From contig JAGHYV010000021.1 of the NCBI GenBank assembly GCA_017743475.1, positions 1-60,371 of the forward strand: DNA of 60,371 nt, in the 5' to 3' direction. The stretch is from Roseiflexus sp. (lineage in GTDB: Bacteria > Chloroflexota > Chloroflexia > Chloroflexales > Roseiflexaceae). The translations under genes and the position numbers were made by a program. Positions 45,025 through 52,615 of this stretch are shown here, in pieces (positions within the stretch are counted from its first letter, which is position 1; each line of letters opens with the position of its first letter). The notes under the pieces were generated by a model. The model was not told the origin of the DNA. It searched no databases and was given only the letters and a program-made list of their open reading frames with translations.

Positions 45025-46845
45025 CTACCGCACGTGAGGGGCGACACGATACGCACACGATGCAATCAAACCTCGCAATTGCTCAATCAACTCCTGATAC
45101 TCGAGATGTTCCGGCGTCACGGCAAGAAGATAGCTGCTTCCCACAATAATGAGTTTCACCCGAGCGCGAGTGATAGCAACGTTCAACCGTTCCGGTTGCA
45201 GGAAGAAATCGGCGATCCCGGCGGCAAATGCCGGATTCGAGGTTGTCAGCGACAGGAAGATGACATCACGCTCCTGCCCCTGCATTCGCTCGACGGTATC
45301 AACAACAATCGCCTGCCGTTTGTCGCTGTCGGAAACGACCAATCGCAGCAGATTGCGAATGAGACGCCCCTGTGCCCGATATGGTGTGACAACGCCAATT
45401 TCACTGGGTTCGATGCCACATGCCAGCATCTCAGCAATCAGATCGCAGATCAGGTTTGCTTCCTTTGTGCTGCTCGTTGTTGCATTGCGATGCTGCAGAT
45501 CGACGAAAACTTTCGGCGCTTCTGGGTCGAGAATGGTGTTGAAGCGCGCTGGAGGTCGCGGATAGATAATCCGACGTCGGGCGATCTCCTCCGAAGCACA
45601 GCGAAGTTGACCGCCATAGTACTGCCGACCGGGCCATTCGGTTAGTTCGGCGTTCATCCGATAGGTTTCGTCAAGCATCGTGTCGAACCGTCGCCCAACA
45701 AGAGCGCCGAACACCGAGGCGCGGAGCCATGCCTCCTTATGCCGCGCGGTCAGAACCGGCGGCAACTGTTTGTGATCGCCGATGAAAATATACCGTTTTG
45801 CGACCAGCATTCCCATAATGGCGAGAGGCATAGTGATCTGACTTGCTTCATCGAAGATCACCGTGTCGAACTCGACGCCGTTGAGACGCTGCGTGCGCGT
45901 TGCAAACGGCGTGGCGCCAATTGCGTACCTGCCGCTCAACTCAGCAAGCGGCGACCCATCGAACGTCTCGTAGTTCCGAACATCTGCACCTTCGCTGGCG
46001 CTTGCCTGACGCCCGATTTTGCAGAACGACACCGGCGCCGCATCACCGAGACGATCCAGTTCAGCCAGCTTTTCCAGCGCGTTGTTGATCGCCCGGTGTG
46101 TGAAGGCGGTTACGAACACACGTTCGCCATCCTCGACGAGCAGTTGCACAAGACGCGCAAGCACGAGCGTCTTTCCTGTACCGGGAGGTCCCTGGATCAG
46201 CCAGGTCAGGTTGGTGGCATAAGCATTTGCCAGCGCCTCACACTGCGCCGCGTTCAATCCCCACTGCTCTGCGCGCTCATATGCACGCTCATAGCGGGCA
46301 TAGTCGAGCGTCGGGTTCACCTGGCCCATGAGAAGGGGCAGAATGCGCTGCTGACCGATTGTTGTCCCAGCAGTCTGATCGAGGGCGTCGAGGATGTACT
46401 GACTGAAGTCGATATAGCCGTAATCCAGCACCCATCCAGTACGCTGGTGCAGAATTCGTCCCCAATTGACGCTGGGATCGTCAATTGAAACCAGGAGGCG
46501 TGTTTCGTCATCGATTTCAAGTGTACAGAGGGCGCGAGGTTCTTCAAAAGGATTACCGCGGTTCAGCAGCAGGATATCACCTTCGCGGAAGCGCGAGACG
46601 TTGCGGTGGCAGGCAAGTTCGACGATCCCTTCCGGTGTGACGGAAATAACCTGCACCCCTTCGATAGCATCTCCCTGCGCTACGCGCTCGGAAATGGGTT
46701 TCGACCAGGTTTGCACAATCTGCTGGCGCTGGCTGTCGGCTTCGTCGAGCACCAGACGACGCAGTCGGCGAAGGAAATCGGCGGAGGACGATGCAGAACA
46801 CTCTGATGCAGTCACAGGATGCTGCACGCCTTGTACGGTTGTCAT
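45025..46845 (-). CDS. Upf1/Dna2-like SF1B helicase
   Basis: The helicase core starts about residue 200: AAQCEALANAYATNLTWLIQ, then GPPGTGKTLVLARLVQLLVE (Walker A about 219), TAFTHRAINNALEKL, FDEASQITMPLAI (motif II), GDHKQLPPVLTAR, TVERMQGQERDVIFLSL and LNVAITRARVKLIIVG. This is the order of Upf1-type SF1B helicases. The N-terminal 200 residues form a barrel-like domain (VSVTPEGIVELACHR-like) without a known nuclease. AAA_11/AAA_12 family proteins act on RNA or DNA with 5'-3' polarity. It is the first gene of a two-gene operon with the NERD-like helicase, driven by the promoter upstream. Confidence 0.9.
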   Translation of the reverse strand: MTTVQGVQHPVTASECSASSSADFLRRLRRLVLDEADSQRQQIVQTWSKPISERVAQGDAIEGVQVISVTPEGIVELACHRNVSRFREGDILLLNRGNPFEEPRALCTLEIDDETRLLVSIDDPSVNWGRILHQRTGWVLDYGYIDFSQYILDALDQTAGTTIGQQRILPLLMGQVNPTLDYARYERAYERAEQWGLNAAQCEALANAYATNLTWLIQGPPGTGKTLVLARLVQLLVEDGERVFVTAFTHRAINNALEKLAELDRLGDAAPVSFCKIGRQASASEGADVRNYETFDGSPLAELSGRYAIGATPFATRTQRLNGVEFDTVIFDEASQITMPLAIMGMLVAKRYIFIGDHKQLPPVLTARHKEAWLRASVFGALVGRRFDTMLDETYRMNAELTEWPGRQYYGGQLRCASEEIARRRIIYPRPPARFNTILDPEAPKVFVDLQHRNATTSSTKEANLICDLIAEMLACGIEPSEIGVVTPYRAQGRLIRNLLRLVVSDSDKRQAIVVDTVERMQGQERDVIFLSLTTSNPAFAAGIADFFLQPERLNVAITRARVKLIIVGSSYLLAVTPEHLEYQELIEQLRGLIASCAYRVAPHVR

Positions 46846-46890
46846 GCTGGATCGCGTGTGTCATTACAAAATGTGCAGCCGCACTGCATC

Positions 46891-46920
46891 AGTGTACTGT
46901 GAGTATAGGCGTGATGTCAA
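46891..46920 (-). promoter_or_regulatory. promoter of the two-helicase operon
   Basis: On the minus strand TTGACA (complement of 46915-46920), an 18-base spacer, and TACACT (complement of 46891-46896). The start of transcription would lie about 40 bases before the ATG. Confidence 0.55.
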
Positions 46921-46935
46921 GTATTTCTTGCGCCG

Positions 46936-47009
46936 GTAAGTGTTCACATTTCTCCTGGAGGTGAGGGCATCTTGCCCTTGTAGATGCGACGAAGGCAGGA
47001 CGCCTTTGC
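46936..47009 (-). repeat. dispersed ~72-bp repeat, copy 2 (inverted)
   Basis: On the minus strand it reads GCAAAGGCGTCCTGCCTTCG ... CCAGGAGAAATGTGAACAC and matches copy 1 along its length with a few substitutions and a 4-5 base insertion. The two copies face each other and bracket the 6-kb stretch holding the STAS, DUF2892 and two helicase genes. Confidence 0.7.
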
Positions 47010-47182
47010 TTCCAGGCGGCGTGTGTTACCCCAGACAGTTACCCTGCGCTGCGGCACCATCGCAGAGCGTTTGCAGGCGTCGGTCGCTGATGCGCTATAT
47101 GTGCAACCGGTCACGACTGCGCCTTTTCTGAGATCTTCGCTGTCTGGCAGACTCTCAAGAAACGTTTGATAAATTGCCTGAC

Positions 47183-47213
47183 CTCTCCTGCAGACCGGCA
47201 GTCTGCAGGAGAG
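47183..47213. repeat. perfect 13-base hairpin
   Basis: CTCTCCTGCAGAC (47183-47195) and GTCTGCAGGAGAG (47201-47213) are exactly complementary, loop of five bases. It lies 23 bases after the DUF4258 gene's stop and could terminate it. There is no T-run on the expected strand. The rest of the 390-base gap contains only the repeat copy and the helicase promoter. Confidence 0.55.
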
Positions 47214-47236
47214 TGTCCTGTTCATGCCTTCGATCC

Positions 47237-47554
47237 TTAACCGAACATTTCTGCCGACACCTTCCGATCATACTTCTGTTTGCGGCGAATGTCGCGCAGG
47301 GCACGTCGGTTTCGGTAGACGGTAATGAGGACTGGGGCGTAACCCCTGTCGTTAATAACGAGAGTAGCACCCTCTAGATGATGATATTTTTGAAATATTG
47401 CCCGGTCGTCTGGGATGTCCCGCCGCCCCAGGAAAATGTGCAGCGCACCGCCGCTGCGAATGCGACGCCCATGTCGCATGATGAAAGCTACTTCGTCGTC
47501 CGTCAGGTTGCGTTGCGCCTGTCGCACGCGTGCGTGATTGCTCTTGGCGATCAT
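47237..47554 (-). CDS. DUF4258 protein
   Basis: The 105-residue protein has SNHARVRQAQRNLTDDEVAF, then SGGALHIFLGRRDIP and ATLVINDRGYAPVLITVYRN, the strand order of DUF4258, a RelE/toxin-like fold family. A very good RBS (AGGAGGAGG, complement of about 47561-47569) fixes the start at ATG 47554; the frame is open further up but without similarity. No antitoxin gene is adjacent. It is divergent from the sigma factor gene, 240 bases away. Function is unknown; a small RNA-targeting enzyme is one possibility but not supported by residues. Confidence 0.7.
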   Translation of the reverse strand: MIAKSNHARVRQAQRNLTDDEVAFIMRHGRRIRSGGALHIFLGRRDIPDDRAIFQKYHHLEGATLVINDRGYAPVLITVYRNRRALRDIRRKQKYDRKVSAEMFG

Positions 47555-47692
47555 GGCTGCCTCCTCCTGTCTAGATGCGGCGCTCGCTTTGTCTTGAGAT
47601 ACGCAGCGTCTGCACCACATGTTGCGCTCAGCATATCGCGCTTTTATGAACACGATAAGACAGAGGTACGCCTGTTTTTTCATCTTCAGCGG

Positions 47693-47721
47693 TTGACAAT
47701 CGCAGCAGCGTGTGTTAGAGA
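47693..47721 (+). promoter_or_regulatory. putative promoter of the sigma/HTH/ImmA-UvrD operon
   Basis: TTGACA (47693-47698), 17 bases, then TAGAGA (47716-47721). The -10 is weak. A partial heptamer repeat (GAGAACCAAGAACC) overlaps and follows the -10 region. Confidence 0.35.
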
Positions 47722-47796
47722 ACCAAGAACCGACAGGCGCCGAGAGGGGTAATATGCAGTTGAGGCTTTGGCGGTCCGACAAAGGCGGTTGATGCC

Positions 47797-48444
47797 ATGG
47801 CACAGGAACGTTCGTGGTATGAGGTGGTGCAGGAGTGTCAGGAGCGCGTTGCGCGCATCCGCGCGGTGTTGACGACAGGCGGCGCGCTGACGCCTGAGCT
47901 CCAGGCGGACATCAATGCCATCATTCTTGCGATGCGCAACTGGCTCATTGGTCGGTTACGGCAGTATGGATTGACCGAGGATGCATTCGGTGACGTTTTG
48001 CTCGCAGTTATCGAGCAACTCCACCGCGATCTTCGCAGTCCAGGCTTCGGCAGTATGGAGCGCAAGTTCGGCGCATATATTTCAACAACTGTGAACCGCA
48101 TCCTTTACGAAAGAAAACATCGGCAGCAGCACACCTTATCTTCTATCGAGAGCCTGGATGCACCGATTGGCGACGATGGACCGCCGCTCCACGAGGTAAT
48201 TGAAGATACCACACTGGAACGTCTCGCCGAAGAGTATCACGAAAATCAGTTACACCAACAGTTGCACGCAGCAATCGCAGCGCTTCCTGTGATTGAACGG
48301 ATCGTCATCACCTATCGCCTGAGAGGAGTGCGCGGGACCGATATTGCACAAATGCTTGGTATGTCGCCCGCTAATGTTTCACATACCTACAATCGCGCGG
48401 TCAGGCGACTACGTCAGGCGCTCACAACTGGAGATTCATCATGA
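47797..48444 (+). CDS. sigma-70 family (ECF-like) RNA polymerase sigma factor
   Basis: Region 2 is visible in ERKFGAYISTTVNRILYERK, region 4 in PVIERIVITYRLRGVRGTDI with AQMLGMSPANVSHTYNRAVR. The 215 residues and two-region layout fit an ECF or group-4 sigma factor, although the region-2 segment is longer than usual. No anti-sigma factor of the classical membrane type follows. The next gene overlaps by ATGA and encodes an HTH protein. It probably directs transcription of this operon and others; the signal is unknown. Confidence 0.8.
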   Translation: MAQERSWYEVVQECQERVARIRAVLTTGGALTPELQADINAIILAMRNWLIGRLRQYGLTEDAFGDVLLAVIEQLHRDLRSPGFGSMERKFGAYISTTVNRILYERKHRQQHTLSSIESLDAPIGDDGPPLHEVIEDTTLERLAEEYHENQLHQQLHAAIAALPVIERIVITYRLRGVRGTDIAQMLGMSPANVSHTYNRAVRRLRQALTTGDSS

Positions 48445-49046
48445 AAGACCGTTCGTATTTCGTCGAGGCGGCTCTGCGCTACGAGGAGCTGCTTGAGTCT
48501 GGCCAGATCATCAGTCTCGATGAGTTTGTGGCACAGGAACCGCCAGAAGTGCGCGAGGAGTTGCGCGCGTTTCTCGAATTCAATCTGACGCTCGGTGAAC
48601 TGGACGAGCCGGTGGCGCCGACGGCAACAGAGGAATCGCTTACCGATCGCGCGCTGGCACTGGCGCACGCTGCCTGGGAGCGTGAACTCCGCGGCGAACC
48701 GACGCGAAACCTGACCGATCTCCGCCGGGAGCGACAGTTGACTGTCGGGCGTCTGGCGCGACAACTGAGGCTGCCGGCAGGTTTGCTGGCGCGTCTGGAG
48801 CGTGGCAAAGTGAGCGCAACCACTATTCCAGAGCGGTTGATCGAGCGTCTTGCCGGTGCGTTGCACACACCGGTCGCTACAATTCGGGCAGCGCTGCTTG
48901 CGCCGCCGCCGGTCAGCGCTTCAGCCCGGTTGCACGCTGATGATGGCATCATCGAGCCGGAAGAGCCGACAGTCAGTTTTGCACAGGCATTTGCCGACAG
49001 TGCGCCAACTGAGGAAGAGCGCGCCGCATGGGCTGATGTGCTATGA
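48441..49046 (+). CDS. XRE-like helix-turn-helix protein
   Basis: Residues about 90-150 carry a cro/XRE-type HTH: NLTDLRRERQLTVGRLARQL, then RLPAGLLARLERGKVSATTI and PERLIERLAGALHTPVATI. The first 85 residues are acidic and helical (VEAALRYEELLESGQIISLD), the last 50 are acidic and Pro/Ala-rich. It overlaps the sigma gene upstream (ATGA) and the peptidase-helicase gene downstream (ATGA). In ImmA/ImmR and IrrE/DdrO pairs an XRE repressor is cleaved by the M78 peptidase encoded beside it, and that is the inference here. The N-terminal half may instead bind the sigma factor. Confidence 0.7.
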   Translation: MKDRSYFVEAALRYEELLESGQIISLDEFVAQEPPEVREELRAFLEFNLTLGELDEPVAPTATEESLTDRALALAHAAWERELRGEPTRNLTDLRRERQLTVGRLARQLRLPAGLLARLERGKVSATTIPERLIERLAGALHTPVATIRAALLAPPPVSASARLHADDGIIEPEEPTVSFAQAFADSAPTEEERAAWADVL

Positions 49047-52000
49047 GCGTTCGCCGACAACAGATCCGTGCTGCGGCTCGTGATGTGCGCCGCTCCTACT
49101 GTGAGCGCGTCGGCAGTAATGATCTCAACCATCCGCTGCCGCTCGATACCCTTGTAGAGGAAATCTGGGGATTGACAGTCGTCCGGGATGTGCTCGCTGC
49201 CGGCATTCAGGGAAAGGTCGAGCCGGAATACGACGTCATCCGGGTGCAGCGTGATCTTTCACCGACCCGTCAGCGCTTCGTGATAGCCCACGAGATTGGT
49301 CATGTGTGCCTCGAAGGGTTGGATGCCGGTCCGTTCCGCGATACCGACGAAACGCTCGATGAGTGTGCCGCCGGCGCCGACGATGAGACAGCGGTTCGTT
49401 CGTACAACAGGCGCGAGCGACGCGAACAGGAGGCGAACCTGTTTGCACTCGAACTGCTCGTGCCGGCGGAGGAACTCTGGCAGGCGGTTCAGCAGGCGGA
49501 CTGGAGCTTTGAGTCGCTTGCAGCGCGGTTTGCTGTCTCAACCGATGCTATCCGCGCGCAATTGGTGAATGTCTGCTGTCTCGATCCGCTGACCCCATCC
49601 GACGAATCGACCGTTACCCGACATACGTCGTTCACGCTGGACCCGGAGCAACAAGCGGCAGTCGATGCGCCGCTGCCGCTGCTGCTTGCGGCTGGACCGG
49701 GTACCGGGAAGACGCGCAGCATTGTGGCGAAGTATGTGTCACTGGTGCGTCAGGGGGTTGATCCGGCATCGATCCTGGCGCTGACATTCTCGAACAGGGC
49801 CGCGGAGGAGATGCGCGAGCGGATCATTGCTGCACTGCGCCAGGCAGCGCCACGCCTTGCCGGACGTGTCGAGATCAATACGTTTCACTCATGGGGGCTG
49901 AATATCCTGCGCATCTACGGGGCGCGACTGGGGTTGCCGGCAGATGTGCGGCTTCTCGATACTGCCGATCTCTTTCTTCTGCTCTCGAAGCGCCTGGACG
50001 ATCTGCGCCTGGCGTATTTCAAGGATCTGCGCGAACCGACCCGTCATCTGGTGACGATTATTCAGGCGATCAGCCGGATCAAGGATGAACTGTGGTCGCC
50101 GGAAGAGTTCGCGCGTGCGGCAGAGCAGGAAGCGGAGCGCCTGATCAGACAGGCGGAGCAGGATCATCCCGGTGTTTCCCGCAAAGCGACAGAGGCGCGC
50201 GAACGCGTAGTGCGGCAGGCAACCGCGTTACGCGAACTGGCACAGATCTACCCGCGCTACGAAGCGATCCTGCGCGAGGCAGGCGCGCTGGACTATGGCG
50301 ATCTGATCGTATTGCCGGTGAGGGCGCTGCACGATCCGGCAATCGCTGCCGATCTCCGTCGGCGTTACCACTACCTTCTGGTCGATGAATTTCAGGATAT
50401 CAACTACGCTTCAGGCGAGTTGATCCGCCTGCTCGATGGTGGACGCGGACGGGTGTGGGCGGTTGGCGATGCCTGGCAGAGCATCTATCGCTTTCGTGGT
50501 GCATCGGCAGCCAATCTCGATGAGTTCCTGCACCATTACCCGACGGCGCAGGTTCGCCATCTGACGCGCAACTACCGCTCATTGCAACCGATCCTCGATG
50601 CCAGCGCCGCAGTGATGGCCAGCGATCCTCGCGCTGCAACCCGTCCGTTGCTGCAAGCGCAACGCACCGGCGGTGGTCACGCGGTTATCGAACTGGTTGC
50701 ACCGCGTAGCCAGGATGAGTATGCAGCAATTGCGCACGACATTCTGCGCCGGGTGCGATCCGGTCGAGGCAGGAGATTGCCGCGCTGTACCGTACAATCG
50801 TGGATGCTGCACTGCCGGAAGATGCGACGTGCACTGCGTCGTCCACCCCTGGTCATTCGCCGCTGGCGTTTCCGCGACCACGCAGTGCTTTGCCGCACCC
50901 ACGAGCAGGCAAGCGCAATTGCTGCTGTGCTTGAAACGCACGGGATCCCGGTCGATCATCCGGGCAACGTATTCGAGGCGTCAGAGGTCAAGGATGTCCT
51001 GGCAATCTGTGCCCAGATCGGATCGACGAACAGCGCCGGTCTGCTGCGAGCTTTGACGATGCCTGATCACCGTCTTGATCCTGACAACCTCAACCTGCTT
51101 GTCCACCTGGCGCGACAGACGCAACAGGCGCTTCCACGCGCCGCGCGCGATCCGGCGGTTCTTGCGCAGTTGAGTGAAACTGCCCGGCAGACGCTTGCAC
51201 GGGTTCAGACTATCGTCGAAACGCTAGAGAGAGAAGGGGATGTCTGGCACGCGCTGACGACCTATCTTTTCGAGCAGAGTCAGACGATGCGGCAACGGTT
51301 GAACCGTGCTGCGCAGGGTGAGTATGCTGCACAACGGGAACTCGCCACACTCGGTCAGTTGATTACGATTGCGCGCAACTTTGTGCGTCATGCGACGCCG
51401 GAGGAGTGCAGTGCGCCACACTTTATCGCCTACATTCGCGCATTGCGCGCTGCCGGTGTACAACCACGACCGTTGATCGGCGGGCAGGCGGATGCCGTGC
51501 GGGTTATGACCGTCCACGCTGCGAAGGGGCTGGAGTTTCCAATTGTGTATGTACCGGGATTGCAGGAGGGGCGCTTCCCGGCGCGGGGCCATCAGCGTGG
51601 ATTGTCATTGCCTGCCGGTCTTATTCGCGGTTCGGTTGAGCCTGAAGACCGGGAGGAGCGCTACCTTCTCTATGTGGCGATGACTCGCGCACGTGACCGG
51701 TTGGTGCTCAGTCGCGCACTGACGCGGGGCAATGGCGAGAGACCGGCGGAACGTTCTTCACTGTTACCCGGCGATGGTCACGGGAATGGCGCGCCCTGGA
51801 CTGTTCGATCGGTCGTCGGCGCGGCAACCTGTCCGAATCCAGCGCCTGCGATGCGGCTGCACGACACGCCAGCGCCACGGATGCCGTTACCGGCTTCGAG
51901 TATCGATCTCGACGGTTGCAAACGGCGCTTTCTGTATCAGTACGTATATCAGTTGTACGACGATCTTTCGCCGTTTTTACGTATGCATCAGGCAATCCGC

Positions 52001-52576
52001 GAATGCGTCAAGACGCTGACGGAACAGGCGCGTGCGGGTGTTCTTCCCGCCAATGACGATGCAGTGCGATCGCTGGTATACGGTCAGTTGCAACGGTATG
52101 AACTCGACACAGTGCTCTATGCCGGAGACTACGCCGCCGAGGCGTTGCAGCACGTTCAGGTGGTGTGGAATGACCTGCGGAGCGGACGGATTGCGCCTGA
52201 GCGGGTAGACCGGCGCGTGATGGTGCGGCGACCGGCTGGTGTGATCGAAGTGCGGATTGATCGTGAGGAGACGCAGGACGGGGTGACGCGATGGGTATGG
52301 GTGCGACCCGGCGCGCCGCGTGGCGATGATCATCTCTCGGAACGTATGATCCTGTATGCGCTGGCGCGTCAGGAAGTGGGTCATCCCCCTGATGAACTTG
52401 CGATTGCCTTTACCGGAACAGGTGAGACGGTGCGGGTCACACACTCCGAGCGGGTGCTGTCAAACCATACAGCAAAGATTGATCGCCTGCTTGAAGCGAT
52501 GCGTGAGCAACGCTGGGAACCATCGTTTGGTCCACAGTGCGACGCCTGCCCTTTCAACCTGATCTGTCCGGTATGA
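49043..52576 (+). CDS. ImmA/IrrE peptidase-UvrD helicase-Fe-S nuclease-like fusion
   Basis: The 1177 residues show three parts. Residues about 1-185: an M78 zinc peptidase with RFVIAHEIGHVCLE (HEIGH 83-87) and RREQEANLFALELLVP (third ligand Glu about 130), as in ImmA and IrrE. About 195-880: a UvrD/PcrA helicase with LAAGPGTGKTRSIVAK (about 217), ALTFSNRAAEEM, YLLVDEFQDIN, AVGDAWQSIYRFRGA, LTRNYRS, MTVHAAKGLEFPIVYVPG and LYVAMTRARDRL. About 950-1177: a Cas4/AddB-like PD-(D/E)XK domain with Cys in DGCKRRF and CDACPFNLIC at the end, an Fe-S pattern. The nuclease core VIEVRIDRE and WVWVRPG lacks the usual DxK, so cleavage may be lost. It ends an overlapping three-gene operon. Confidence 0.85.
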   Translation: MSVRRQQIRAAARDVRRSYCERVGSNDLNHPLPLDTLVEEIWGLTVVRDVLAAGIQGKVEPEYDVIRVQRDLSPTRQRFVIAHEIGHVCLEGLDAGPFRDTDETLDECAAGADDETAVRSYNRRERREQEANLFALELLVPAEELWQAVQQADWSFESLAARFAVSTDAIRAQLVNVCCLDPLTPSDESTVTRHTSFTLDPEQQAAVDAPLPLLLAAGPGTGKTRSIVAKYVSLVRQGVDPASILALTFSNRAAEEMRERIIAALRQAAPRLAGRVEINTFHSWGLNILRIYGARLGLPADVRLLDTADLFLLLSKRLDDLRLAYFKDLREPTRHLVTIIQAISRIKDELWSPEEFARAAEQEAERLIRQAEQDHPGVSRKATEARERVVRQATALRELAQIYPRYEAILREAGALDYGDLIVLPVRALHDPAIAADLRRRYHYLLVDEFQDINYASGELIRLLDGGRGRVWAVGDAWQSIYRFRGASAANLDEFLHHYPTAQVRHLTRNYRSLQPILDASAAVMASDPRAATRPLLQAQRTGGGHAVIELVAPRSQDEYAAIAHDILRRVRSGRGRRLPRCTVQSWMLHCRKMRRALRRPPLVIRRWRFRDHAVLCRTHEQASAIAAVLETHGIPVDHPGNVFEASEVKDVLAICAQIGSTNSAGLLRALTMPDHRLDPDNLNLLVHLARQTQQALPRAARDPAVLAQLSETARQTLARVQTIVETLEREGDVWHALTTYLFEQSQTMRQRLNRAAQGEYAAQRELATLGQLITIARNFVRHATPEECSAPHFIAYIRALRAAGVQPRPLIGGQADAVRVMTVHAAKGLEFPIVYVPGLQEGRFPARGHQRGLSLPAGLIRGSVEPEDREERYLLYVAMTRARDRLVLSRALTRGNGERPAERSSLLPGDGHGNGAPWTVRSVVGAATCPNPAPAMRLHDTPAPRMPLPASSIDLDGCKRRFLYQYVYQLYDDLSPFLRMHQAIRECVKTLTEQARAGVLPANDDAVRSLVYGQLQRYELDTVLYAGDYAAEALQHVQVVWNDLRSGRIAPERVDRRVMVRRPAGVIEVRIDREETQDGVTRWVWVRPGAPRGDDHLSERMILYALARQEVGHPPDELAIAFTGTGETVRVTHSERVLSNHTAKIDRLLEAMREQRWEPSFGPQCDACPFNLICPV

Positions 52577-52612
52577 ACGTTGGAACGTTGGAACATTGAA
52601 CGTTGGAACGTT
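52575..52612. repeat. heptamer/octamer repeat array H
   Basis: Five units of TGGAACGT / TGAACGT type, seven or eight bases long. It starts within the stop codon of the fusion gene and fills the convergent gap to the MBL gene. Confidence 0.75.
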
Positions 52613-52615
52613 ATG

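Noticed and set aside
49043-49600. Stand-alone ImmA peptidase gene
   Set aside because: The frame continues without interruption into the helicase, and no start with an RBS lies between the domains.
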